The notes under the pieces are model-generated. The model was not told the origin of the DNA. It made no database searches and saw only the letters and a program-made list of their open reading frames with translations. Shown one piece after another: positions 34,130 through 43,386 of a stretch of DNA of 64,000 nt. How positions within the stretch are numbered: position 1 is the first letter of the stretch; each line of letters opens with the position of its first letter. Location of the stretch: contig JAEPQZ010000008.1 in NCBI GenBank assembly GCA_016758905.1, positions 62,001-126,000 of the forward strand, written 5' to 3'. The DNA comes from Umbelopsis isabellina. Lineage: Eukaryota > Mucoromycota > Umbelopsidomycetes > Umbelopsidales > Umbelopsidaceae. The translations under genes were made by a program, and so were the position numbers.

Positions 34130-37100
34130 ATGCTGCCCTCTTTCCATTCGCAGTTTGGTAATTTCACTTCAGCAAATACGTCTGGACCGCCTACAAAAAT
34201 CGAGAAGCCTTCTAAACGGAGAAGAGTAACTCAAGCTTGGTACTGTGAATTCAGTTGGATTATTAATGAATGTCTAGCATGTCAGTTTTGTAATCATTTA
34301 TACCCCAATTCCATGTTATAGCGATGCATGTCGAGCAAAGAAGATTAAATGTGTGTTTAATGAAGCCGACCATTCATGTTCCACATGTAGAGCACTGAAT
34401 ACAACATGTATCTTCACGAAGCCGTAAGTGACCATGATGCATTTTTGGATCTCAGATTACACCAATATGTTATGTTGAAAGCGCATATGCTAATAATTCA
34501 ATATAGGGTAAAAAGACGAGGCCCACCAAAGGTTAGAAAAGGCTGCCATTTAAACTAGCTTACATATTTTTATACGTTCTCGATTTTAACCTCCGTTTAG
34601 GGTCATGTAGGTACACTGGAACGTCGAATCAATCGTATGGAAGCTTTACTTGCCGCAGTAGATCAACACTCTGAAGAAAATAGTCGAGGTAGTCCGGAAC
34701 AATCAAGTCAATCTGTCACATCATCGTATACACCGCATTCAGATCAACAAGAAGAACCAGTACGAGCGTCTATAAACAATGTTGCTCGCCAAAACAATCT
34801 TCATACACAAAAAATACCAGAGGAAGATTTGGACCTTGCTAGATTCGAAAGCGTCCGTTATTTAGGCGACCTTTCAGCCATCAAATTCCTAAGTAAATCA
34901 TTTTCTTTGGAAGATAGTATGTCAAGCTACCTACCGGGACATCATGTCGAACGGCTGGGCAAAGACACTTTTTTGTGCGCAGCAAATAGAGTCCCGGATG
35001 ATCCCTCAGACAGCAATCTGCAAGACTACAATACTAGGTCCAAGTGGCTAAAAAATTATGTTGGTCTGGATGTCACTGCTTGTGACAGATTAATTGCATT
35101 GTTAGTATTATTACATGTCCATATCGTTTCAAGACTTGCATACATATATTGACCATTGTCTACATAGATACTTCCTAAACATTCACCCAATCTTTCCAAT
35201 CGTAAATAAGCACACCTTCTTGCTTCGCTATCGGGGCCAGTCGAAATCATACCCTTCCACCATCGTGTTCAATGCAATGCTAGGTGCTGCCGCTCGGTAT
35301 CTTGAGATATCCGAACATACATCAATACCAAACACCAAAGATCATCGAGCACTATCAGATGTTCTCTTTGAGCGTGTACTTAAAGAAGTATTTTTACAAA
35401 GCGTATCAGGACCAAGTTTACCCATGGTGCAAGCTATCATTTTACTTTTAAACCATCATGCCACTTTAGACAGTAAAGGATCGGAGTGCTACCTGCTCTC
35501 TGGCATAGTAAGTAACCATTGCTGCATTATTAGTTTAAAAGTTTTTGCGTTAACAACGGCAATTTTCAATTTTTCCAGGCTATCAGAATGGCACAAGATC
35601 TAGGCTTGCATCAGTCTTGTGAGGAATGGACCATGCCTGAAGCAGAAAAGCAAACTCGAAAACGCATATGGTGGAGCTTATACATCATGGATCGCTTCAA
35701 CAGCGCACTTTTTGGAAAACCCCTTTCAATTATTGATGAAGTGAGTTTATAAGATATTTTGATGGTGGCCTGCTTGATTTTTTATTGAACATTATGATCG
35801 ATAGGATTGCGATGTTTCCTTGCCTGATGAAAATGCACCATGGAGAGAAATAGCAGATACATATCCAAAGTCGGCAGATAGTAGAAATAATGCCGTTTTC
35901 CCATCCATGGCAGATACGCAAAATCAAAAGTATGAGCCCAAAGAGGATCGTCCGTTATATCAGATGTTCTTGCAATTAGCCAAGTTGTCCGAAATCATCG
36001 GTCAAATCCTTCAAGGTCTTTACACTACACGTGCAAAGCAACAGAGCTATATACAAGGCAGCGATAATTTGGTGACTCGCTTAGACCATGAGCTCACCAT
36101 ATGGCGTTTTGGGTTAATTAAAGTTTTACAAGAGACTGATACAACACAGCAAAACGAATTAAATCTTACGCCAGTGGCAGGTAAGAAGATATCAAGTGGG
36201 CTGTTACACATCAGAAACAACTTGATCTAACTACATTTTGGTTTTGTTTCCTTACAGCATCTATTCATTTGTGCTATTATACAGCACTGATGCTGCTTCA
36301 TAGACCTTTTATAGAAAGTTACAAGCAAGGAAAACCTAACCCTTTATCCTCATACTCCTCCTTTAGAATCTGTACTTCTGCTGCTGAACGATCACTTGGA
36401 CTTGCCTGCAATCTATCGCCATCCGACTTTTTGCGGTTTTCGTGGCACTTTAATTTGTATTCAGTGCTACATAGTGGACTCATGTGCGTATATAACGCCA
36501 AAAATCCTGATGCTCGAATTTCCACCCGCGCAAAATCAGACTTAGCCAAATGCGTTGGCCTACTCAAACGAGTTCGTAATATGTCTGCCAGCGCAATGAA
36601 GATAGACAGTTTGGTTCACAACATGATGAAACTACAAGAGGTAGACATCACCGGCTATGACTCATCAGAAGATTCGTCCGCTGGTGATGAAGTCAATGAG
36701 ACTAAACACAAAAAAGTCGCCAAACTCCTAAATAACGTACCAACAGCTGCAAAGTCTGAACCACCTGTTGTAGACACTATCATGGAGTCAAATAGAGATC
36801 AAGAAATGTCTCAACCTAGTTTTCAAATGGACAATGTGGCACTCAATCTATTGCCCAACATTGGACAGAACGGTGCTTTTGACACAGATGAAGCATTCAC
36901 TTTAAAACAATTTGGCTTGAGCAAAGACAATGATTTCAGTTATCTAAAGGCTCTAGACTCCATTACTGGCGACAACGATATATGGAGCAGTGACGGCTCT
37001 TCTAATCAAAAGCCATCTCTACCGGATGTGAGCATGCCATGGAACATTGACAAAAACAGCAATCAAGTTTCTAGCTCCATATTTCAATCAGGCTACTTGA

Positions 37101-37336
37101 TGAGTGGAATACCATCCAAGCCAGTCGGCTATGCAGAAGAATTTCCTAATTTGCTCTCTGGTGGAATACCTACAGGGCCTGCAGTTGCAGCGTCAGAAAA
37201 TACACTGTTCAGATATACTCCTAACAATCCATTCTGGTCTATACCAGCAAGTTGCGATTGGGATGAATGGAAGTCGTTCTATAATCAAGCAGCACCTTCC
37301 ATTCCCGGTAATAATCCTAGTGCTGGTGTATGGTAG
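34130..37336 (+). CDS. Zn2Cys6 transcription factor with fungal-specific domain
   Basis: Eight exons: 34130-34239, 34322-34423, 34507-34531 (25 nt), 34601-35100, 35168-35507, 35579-35740, 35805-36180, 36258-37336, giving 897 residues. Zinc-cluster Cys are at residues 37, 40, 47, 56, 59 and 66 (CDACRAKKIKC then CSTCRALNTTC). The 25-nt exon encodes the KRRGPPK linker, which the other Zn2Cys6 gene in this window carries without introns. The middle homology region runs from LIALYFLNIHPIFPIVNKH through RMAQDLGLHQSC, RKRIWWSLYIMDR and the Ser/Pro positions SLPDENAPW. The C-terminus is disordered and acidic, with many Asp/Asn and aromatic residues. The intron after 35100 is chosen because it restores the conserved IHPIFPIV block. 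The gene ends 433 bp before the tandem array. Confidence 0.88.
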
Positions 37337-37769
37337 CCATCTTTTTTTTTCTTGTATATAAATCAATATGTTTAGTATTTACAAGGTGTTCATGCTTGTT
37401 ACATGAAAACAACGCCAACAAACTTATCTCGTATCTAAAACATATCTGATCTTCAGTGTTGATATTTGAAGGCCCTGAAGCAGTTGGATGTTTACTCTGA
37501 ATCTAATCTAAACCTATCTACAGTCGATATAGCTTTTATATTCTGTATGCCTTGCCCGCGATTTAGCATGATAGTAAATAACATTTCGCCTCATTCCGAC
37601 TTCAGGACAGCCATCTATCCATGCGTGCCTGTTAGCAATCTGCTCTGTAACGTCATATTACAGCATGACCAACAACGAGTAAAATAAATTCATGCTGAAT
37701 TATGCAAGACTTCGCGGTATAAATATGTGGTAGCTGCAATATAGCCACCAGACATTATCATTGACCATA
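37337..37769. other. Spacer before the tandem array
   Basis: AT-rich sequence between the Zn2Cys6 gene and array copy 1. Apart from the TATA box near its end nothing was recognised. No element termini or target-site duplications were visible at the array boundary. Confidence 0.45.
37718..37725 (+). promoter_or_regulatory. TATA box of array copy 1
   Basis: TATAAATA lies 52 bp before the ATG at 37770. The other array members have comparable boxes, which supports this choice of start. Confidence 0.6.
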
Positions 37770-38636
37770 ATGTGTTTTGGAGACAGAGCCGGCTTTTGTT
37801 GTTGTTGGCGCAAGCCCAGTTATGACCGGTATTGGAAAGAGCTGAAGTATCCGCCGGAGCTGTTGAACATCAAATGCGTAGACAGTCCAAAAAATGATAT
37901 TCTCGAGGAGGTGTCACTCCCACCAGAATTTGAAAGACTACTCTTACCTGAATGGAAGACAGCCCAGTATCTACGATTTGTCGACTTGAACGTCTTGGAA
38001 GTTCCTGATAGCATTAAATCGTTGATGGCAAAGATATACATCGTACACCATGGAGACGCCAAGCCGGACTACATCCATGGCTTTATGGACACGTTCCTAC
38101 GCATATTAAGTTTTGATGACTATCCCCTCCGTATGTCTTGGCGGTATGAACCATTTGCTCGAATTTTCAACAGAATCAGTTACACTACGCCTAGCACTAT
38201 ATTCGATCCCAGAATTGAAGTGCTGACGACGAATCACAAAAAGTTAATAGTCCTTGAATATGCATCAAAATCGCCTGCAGAGGCAGATGACAATGAGAAT
38301 GAAAACCGGTTGATTACACAGTTGTATGTTGCCATGCATGACACCGTCTTATATCACAGAGATGTAATTTATCCTGTTAACGTTTACGCTATCCGGGTTC
38401 TGGGTACTCTGTTTACATTTTACAAGACTGTGGCTGACGAGGACTACATCAAACTAACTGCCAAACAGTTCCCTAACAACAAAGAATCAATGGTAGTGCA
38501 GAGATATCCGCCAAAAATTGGTAGTGGTATTCCTGCGTACGACATTGTTAATGAAGATGACAGAAGACAAGTATTGAAATGCATAGCGTCTATCAAGAAA
38601 TGGCTGACAGAAAATTGTGTTAATCTGTCATCGTAA
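37770..38636 (+). CDS. Tandem-array protein, copy 1 (subfamily A), unknown function
   Basis: Intronless, 288 residues, first of five paralogues in direct orientation. The start MCFGDRAGFCCCW is chosen over an in-frame non-ATG codon upstream. Family blocks in order: LPPEFERLLLPEWKT; VPDSIKSLM; FMDTFLRILSFDDYP; PRIEVLTTNHKKLIVLEYA; LITQLYVAMHD; VYAIRVLGTLFTFYK; VVQRYPP; AYDIVNEDDRRQVL; and SIKKWLTEN at the end. No signal peptide or membrane segment. The alternation of an acidic beta-strand (IEVL), a second strand ending in Glu (LIVLE), a helix and a final strand pair (VYAIRV, FTFYK) faintly recalls PD-(D/E)XK nuclease-like folds. The Lys of ExK is absent, so catalytic activity is doubtful. The N-terminus carries a CCCW cluster not shared by the others. 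Confidence 0.8.
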   Translation: MCFGDRAGFCCCWRKPSYDRYWKELKYPPELLNIKCVDSPKNDILEEVSLPPEFERLLLPEWKTAQYLRFVDLNVLEVPDSIKSLMAKIYIVHHGDAKPDYIHGFMDTFLRILSFDDYPLRMSWRYEPFARIFNRISYTTPSTIFDPRIEVLTTNHKKLIVLEYASKSPAEADDNENENRLITQLYVAMHDTVLYHRDVIYPVNVYAIRVLGTLFTFYKTVADEDYIKLTAKQFPNNKESMVVQRYPPKIGSGIPAYDIVNEDDRRQVLKCIASIKKWLTENCVNLSS

Positions 38637-39072
38637 GCAATCGAGGACTTGGTCATATTTGGGCTATACTGAGGATAATTATTATTTTTAAATGTGTTCT
38701 GCGTTCCCAAAGCCTGTCATATTACTCCAATAAAGCTCTCTCGTTTTACATCAAAATTCGAGCAAAATGTCGTTGAAAATGTTTGAACGTCGTAAAATAA
38801 CGTATTTTTATTAAAGACCTTGCTCTACTGAAAAAAAGAAAGACGCTAAACGGTAAAAACACCAGGGCAGAGTGATTGACGCTTTCAAAAGTGTACTTCA
38901 TTACTAGAAGTACTTCCTGCACGTATTCGTGAAGTAAAATAAAAATGACTAAAAATGATGAAAAGCAAATAACTTGATTCCGCAGATATATGCGCAAAAT
39001 TCATATATAAAAATCGATCGAGCTATCATTAAGCCGACAAAACCACACAATCTGCCACCATTAATCACAGTA
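38637..39072. other. Spacer between array copies 1 and 2
   Basis: AT-rich, with a TATA box for copy 2. No gene. It shows no obvious similarity by eye to the other spacers, so the duplications are not recent. Confidence 0.4.
39004..39011 (+). promoter_or_regulatory. TATA box of array copy 2
   Basis: TATATAAA lies 69 bp before the ATG at 39073. Because the box falls inside the longer open frame, it argues that the real start is the Met at 39073, not the upstream non-ATG start at 38974. Confidence 0.55.
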
Positions 39073-39900
39073 ATGCTTCAATGTGAACAAGATAACTCTG
39101 ATCAAATTGAGCTAGCAACAATTGATCCACCAAGCTACTATGCAGCACAAACACTCCCATCGGACCTTGACGGCTCTATGAATTGCATGTTCAGAGACAT
39201 ATTTGGAGTTCCTTCAATGAGAGCACATTTCCAAATCCTTCTTCTTCCACAATGGAGGACACCGAAGTGGTTAAATACTAGGAACATAGTCACATTGGAT
39301 CTTCCAAACAATGTTAAAACACTACTATTAAAAATATGGCGCCTGCAAAATGCTCGCAGCTTGGGACTTAGAGGTTCGGATGACTTCATGGATTCATTTC
39401 TGCGCATTCTGAATTTTGACGACTATCCATGCCTTACCTACGTGCAATATGATTTTCTTTCTTATATCGGCTGCCCATCTCGAATCCATCGCAAAATCAT
39501 GGTAACGGCGCGCAATTACAAAAAGATGATTATATTCGATGGGCTGGCTATGGAAAGCGCAAATTACTCAAATAAATGGAGAGAGAAAATAATTCTGGAT
39601 GAACTATCTGACTCCATGAGAAAAATTGTGGTCAAGTACAGAGGCATCAGAAATCCCTTTTCTATGTACGCTATCCGAGTGATTGGAACACAATTCACTT
39701 TTTATAGGGCTATAGCAGACGAGAAATATGTCGAAGAAGCTTGCAGATCTCCTCCTATCAAATGTTCGCCGATCTTTCAAAGACATCCGCCAGTGAAGGA
39801 TAGTATGTATTTGAATGCATATGACTTCTGTAATATCGGTGACAGAAAGGAAATATTAATGAGTATGGCGGCAATCCATCGATTTCTCACAAACGCTTAA
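39073..39900 (+). CDS. Tandem-array protein, copy 2 (subfamily B), unknown function
   Basis: Intronless, 275 residues. It shares the family blocks LLLPQWRT, PNNVKTLL, FMDSFLRILNFDDYPC, YKKMIIFDGLA and MYAIRVIGTQFTFYRA. It pairs specifically with copy 5 through YSNKWRE, GTQFTFY, RHPPV, LNAYDFCN, DRKEIL and a terminal FLTNA/FLTDT. Copies 2 and 5 are almost the same length (275 and 276). In the strand equivalent to LIVLE of copy 1 the acidic residue is Asp (IIFDG), again without a following Lys. No targeting signal is seen. The gene is preceded by 436 bp without recognisable genes. Confidence 0.8.
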   Translation: MLQCEQDNSDQIELATIDPPSYYAAQTLPSDLDGSMNCMFRDIFGVPSMRAHFQILLLPQWRTPKWLNTRNIVTLDLPNNVKTLLLKIWRLQNARSLGLRGSDDFMDSFLRILNFDDYPCLTYVQYDFLSYIGCPSRIHRKIMVTARNYKKMIIFDGLAMESANYSNKWREKIILDELSDSMRKIVVKYRGIRNPFSMYAIRVIGTQFTFYRAIADEKYVEEACRSPPIKCSPIFQRHPPVKDSMYLNAYDFCNIGDRKEILMSMAAIHRFLTNA

Positions 39901-40288
39901 AACACTCAGCTTGAAAAGAAAATGTTAAACATTGTATTTAAAATAAACATTTGTAGTGGCAAAGAAAACAAGATTGACCGGCTATACGGAGCACCATAAG
40001 CGGGTTTGGCAGAATAAAAGTAATAACAGAAATTACATACACATAATAACCTCAGAAACAAAGCCATGTACGGGCCAGCTTCAGGGGCGTGGTAAGTCCA
40101 TTACATTTAGCTTAATATTATAATAAATCACCAATCCTATTCTCACACGGTCTTTTCTTCGGAGTTGCACTTGATGTAAATGATCACGAAATGTGGCAAG
40201 CGATGCGAACATGATTTATGACCAGTCGCACATTAGCAATCTTATAAAAGCTATCGGCATAAAATATACAAGTTATACAACAGCAAAA
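39901..40288. other. Spacer between array copies 2 and 3
   Basis: AT-rich, no gene; it ends with the TATA box of copy 3. No residue of a further family copy could be recognised. Confidence 0.4.
40243..40250 (+). promoter_or_regulatory. TATA box of array copy 3
   Basis: TATAAAAG lies 46 bp before the ATG at 40289. It is retained although the coding region downstream is truncated. Confidence 0.55.
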
Positions 40289-40897
40289 ATGTGTTGGTCT
40301 CCTAACTACAGTGACGTTAAATTCTATGATGGTTATCATCAAGGAAATATTCGTACCAGACATCATTGGAAATTTATCGATGTGTATGATTTGCTCAGGC
40401 TCAAGTTGGAAGACTCTACAATGCAGGCTATGTTTTTAGATGCACCCCTATCACAGGAGTTTGATTATTTGCTGTTATTCTGGTGGAAAACGAAAAAGAA
40501 TTTGGCTACCAAGGTTATTGATTGTTTGAAAGTGCCAGATCAAGTCAAAACGCTGGTATATAAACTAAAGCACGACCACTATTTTATACCTACTCTTCTG
40601 CATATATTGAAGTTTGACGACTATCCTTTACTGATGTATCGGCGGTATGATGCCTACACAACGCTATTTGCCAACGTAGAGATCAATGCCTGTCAATATA
40701 GTTTGATCGGACCTAAAATAGATATAATGTCGCCGACCCATAAACAATTCATCGTGATCGAAAGTGAGCAAGTCAATAACATCAAAAACTATCAAGTAGT
40801 AACAGAGATGTTTATCGCCATGCACAACGCTGCTCAGAGATACAAAGGTCTTAGTCAAATGAAAATACCTAAGCATTACTTATTTGACATAATATGA
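40289..40897 (+). CDS. Tandem-array protein, copy 3 (subfamily A), C-terminally truncated
   Basis: Intronless, 202 residues from MCWSPNYSDV. It matches copies 1 and 4 through LSQEFDYLLL, VPDQVKTLVYKL, LLHILKFDDYPLLM, GPKIDIMSPTHKQFIVIE and VVTEMFIAMHNAAQ. It then stops after HYLFDII, before the conserved VYAIRV...FTFYK strand pair and the C-terminal 80-90 residues. The spacer after the stop shows no continuation of the family, so sequence was lost or replaced, not merely interrupted by one stop. The TATA box and ATG are intact, so a short protein could still be made. It may be a decaying copy or a shortened regulatory form. FWWKTKKN replaces the usual PQWKT. Confidence 0.65.
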   Translation: MCWSPNYSDVKFYDGYHQGNIRTRHHWKFIDVYDLLRLKLEDSTMQAMFLDAPLSQEFDYLLLFWWKTKKNLATKVIDCLKVPDQVKTLVYKLKHDHYFIPTLLHILKFDDYPLLMYRRYDAYTTLFANVEINACQYSLIGPKIDIMSPTHKQFIVIESEQVNNIKNYQVVTEMFIAMHNAAQRYKGLSQMKIPKHYLFDII

Positions 40898-41023
40898 GGA
40901 ATCTTTCTAACAACTACTGGCACGTCATGAAATGTTTTTATGGTAGTAAATTGCAGATTTGGTGACAGTGCAATGACAGCCAAGCACTGTCATGCTTTCA
41001 ACTCAGCAATGCATGACGTTTGG

Positions 41024-41030
41024 TATAAAA
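41024..41030 (+). promoter_or_regulatory. TATA box of array copy 4
   Basis: TATAAAA lies 54 bp before the ATG at 41078, within the 180-bp spacer after copy 3. Confidence 0.6.
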
Positions 41031-41077
41031 TATTTCAGAGACTGGACGCCTAATGTGGTTATGTCAAGTGAAGGGCA

Positions 41078-41962
41078 ATGTGGTTTAAAAGAAAAGCAAC
41101 TAACAATCAACAGGAGAGCTCTGATCGCAGGTCAGCACGGTACTGGACACAGCGAAAGATGCCTGCTTTGCTGAGGATCATAAGTGTGGAATGCTCAATA
41201 CAGTCTATGTTTACAGATTTGAGCATACCAAAAGAATTTGAAAGCTTACTACTTCCTCAGTGGAAGACATTGCATTATGAATCCTATGACCTAATCAATG
41301 TCGATGACTTTGACTGTCCAGAAGATGTAAAGGCATTGCTATGCAATTTACAGCAGACAGTACATGAGAGTCATCACTTCCTTTGCGGTTATCGTGATGG
41401 GTACATGAAAACGCTTCTTAACATACTAAAATTCGACGATCACCACTGTGTTCTGCATCGGCAATATAAACCTTTTACAAAGCGAATCACAAATGTAGAC
41501 CTCATGTCAATCTCTAGCACGTTGGCACAGCCAAAAATCGAGATACTTTCTCGAAATCAAAAGAGCTTCATCATAATTGATGGTATGGCAATGGCACAAT
41601 GGAAAACGAGGTATGAATATGAAGGCCGTAAATTCGATAATACAAAAGAGGATCAGGTGTTAAGGGAGCTGTTTATCGCCGTTCACGATATTGCTCAGAA
41701 TTGCAGTGACATCAGCTTCCCTATAAACGTATATGCTGTTCGAGTTCGCAAGTCATTTTTTACTTTCTACAAGGCTATAGCTGAAGAGGAATATGTCACA
41801 GAAAGCTCAATGCGGTTCCCAACCAAACATTCACTACTAGTTCAAAAGCATCCTCCGACAACCAATAGTATCTCAAGAGCATATGACTTTTGTTTCAAAG
41901 ACGAGCGAAAGCAAATATTGAAATGTCTGATCTCGATCAAGCAATGGTTAAGAGAAGAATGA
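41078..41962 (+). CDS. Tandem-array protein, copy 4 (subfamily A), unknown function
   Basis: Intronless, 294 residues. Closest to copy 1: IPKEFESLLLPQWKT, CPEDVKALL, LLNILKFDDHH, QPKIEILSRNQKSFIIIDG, LRELFIAVHDIAQ, INVYAVRV, FFTFYKAIAEEEYV, LVQKHPP, AYDFCFKDERKQIL and SIKQWLREE all align in order. It diverges in the first 35 residues, which are basic (MWFKRKATNN). FDDHH replaces the family's FDDYP and is the only departure from that block in the array. It also has an insertion, RYEYEGRKFDN, after the second strand. No membrane segments or targeting signal. The function is unknown. Confidence 0.8.
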   Translation: MWFKRKATNNQQESSDRRSARYWTQRKMPALLRIISVECSIQSMFTDLSIPKEFESLLLPQWKTLHYESYDLINVDDFDCPEDVKALLCNLQQTVHESHHFLCGYRDGYMKTLLNILKFDDHHCVLHRQYKPFTKRITNVDLMSISSTLAQPKIEILSRNQKSFIIIDGMAMAQWKTRYEYEGRKFDNTKEDQVLRELFIAVHDIAQNCSDISFPINVYAVRVRKSFFTFYKAIAEEEYVTESSMRFPTKHSLLVQKHPPTTNSISRAYDFCFKDERKQILKCLISIKQWLREE

Positions 41963-42218
41963 TAGGTTGTTTATACTTGACTTTCAATAATGCTTTTATG
42001 TAGTACAGCAACTTAAACTTCAATTCACCGATTATAAGCTTTGACATTGTGAAGTCATTTGTTGCACTGATCATAATGATGACGAAAGAAGTATAGTTTA
42101 CTTCCATGGATTTATGCACATGCTTTTTATTTATATCTCAAATTCGCATTTATCATTGACAAAGCAAAAACAACCCAGCCAAAACAAGCAAAGGCTAATC
42201 GATCGCATAACTAGAGTC

Positions 42219-43049
42219 ATGAGCTGCAATGCATTAAGCAATACTGAGCAGTGTGAGCTTGAGAGGTTCTATACACCAGGTTATCACATAGGAGAAAAGC
42301 CAATTCGATATGGAGAGAAAGTTATCGATTGCTCATTCAGAGAAATGTTCGAAGGTCTATTACCAGTACCAACCTTCGAAGACCTGTTGCTACCGCAATG
42401 CACAACGGACGACTGGCTAACCGCTGTGGATTTGGATAATTTGGATGCTCCAAACAATGTAAAATCTTTGATAGCGAAAATGCAAGAAGTGCAGCATATT
42501 TATCTCATGGGACACACAAATGTCGATGGCTTTATGGATACATTTTTGCGCATTTTAAGATTTGACGACTATCCATGCTGTCTCAATTGGTTCTGTGAGA
42601 AATATGAAGACTACTCTTTTTATAATCCGTGCGGTTATTCAATAATCATGATACACGGCCGACATCATAAGTATCTTACAGTTCTCGATGGATCTGTTAT
42701 AGTAGATGCTGATTACTCTAATCGATGGCGGGAGGAGAGAGTGTTGCTGACAACCGCCAAAACCATGAGAGAAATTTGGAAGAAGCATAAGGACACGGGC
42801 AGTCCAATTTATACATATGTGATTCGAGTAGTTGGGACGCAATTCACGTTTTATAAGGCTACAGCTTATAAGCCGTATGTTCCAGAACTTGAGTGGATGC
42901 CGCCTTACTCAAATTGGTTAACTATGCAAAGACATCCACCCGTGGTTGATAGTGTGCACTTAAATGCGTACGACGTTTGTAATTTAGAAGACAGAAGAGC
43001 AATACTGACGGGCATGGCGTCCATAAGAAAGTTCCTCACTGACACTTAA
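42219..43049 (+). CDS. Tandem-array protein, copy 5 (subfamily B), unknown function
   Basis: Intronless, 276 residues from MSCNALSNTEQC. An open frame continues upstream to an ATG at 42114, but the Met at 42219 gives a length matching copy 2. Subfamily B markers are present: PNNVKSLIAKM, GFMDTFLRILRFDDYPCC, HHKYLTVLDGS, YSNRWREERVL, YVIRVVGTQFTFYKA, MQRHPPVVDS, LNAYDVCN, DRRAIL and KFLTDT. Upstream there is only a weak TATA-like TTTATTTATAT at about 42124. It is the last member of the array and is followed by 337 bp before YOS1. Confidence 0.78.
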   Translation: MSCNALSNTEQCELERFYTPGYHIGEKPIRYGEKVIDCSFREMFEGLLPVPTFEDLLLPQCTTDDWLTAVDLDNLDAPNNVKSLIAKMQEVQHIYLMGHTNVDGFMDTFLRILRFDDYPCCLNWFCEKYEDYSFYNPCGYSIIMIHGRHHKYLTVLDGSVIVDADYSNRWREERVLLTTAKTMREIWKKHKDTGSPIYTYVIRVVGTQFTFYKATAYKPYVPELEWMPPYSNWLTMQRHPPVVDSVHLNAYDVCNLEDRRAILTGMASIRKFLTDT

Positions 43050-43386
43050 AACACAACATACAGCCAGCGCAATCCAAATAGCTTCTAATCTTGAACTTTG
43101 ATACTAGGCTTGAACAAGCGAGAAATTGAACATGAACTTGCTGACAAAATACCTTCCAAACTAAATTAGCTCAATTTTAACTTTATACCACCACGATCAA
43201 TATTGTAGCTGCCGGAAACGTATACTACGTTAAGATCATCAACAAGTACAAGAACTGAGTATTTGGCCCCGAATTGTGTAAAGTCACGTGGCCTTTCTGC
43301 CACGTACATACAATTCTATCTGCAATATTCATCGTCCCAAGCCCTTGATTACCGTAGTTACTTCGACCTTGTTCAGTACATAAATT
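43050..43386. other. Spacer between array copy 5 and YOS1
   Basis: No gene seen except a chance frame that overlaps the YOS1 exon. Carries the E-box/palindrome listed separately. Confidence 0.4.
43285..43305. promoter_or_regulatory. E-box inside a 7-bp inverted repeat upstream of YOS1
   Basis: CACGTG at 43285-43290 overlaps the left arm of a perfect inverted repeat ACGTGGC-CTTTCT-GCCACGT (43286-43305). It lies about 80-100 bp before the YOS1 ATG. It could be a bHLH dimer site with a mirrored half site. Confidence 0.45.

Noticed and set aside
40860-41078. Continuation of array copy 3 in another frame after its stop
   Set aside because: None of the conserved C-terminal blocks (VYAIRV, FTFYK, RHPP, AYD) appears in any frame before copy 4 starts.
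37700-43100. Tandem array considered as a mobile element or its remnant
   Set aside because: No terminal repeats, target-site duplications, transposase, reverse transcriptase or integrase motifs; each copy has its own promoter and stop.
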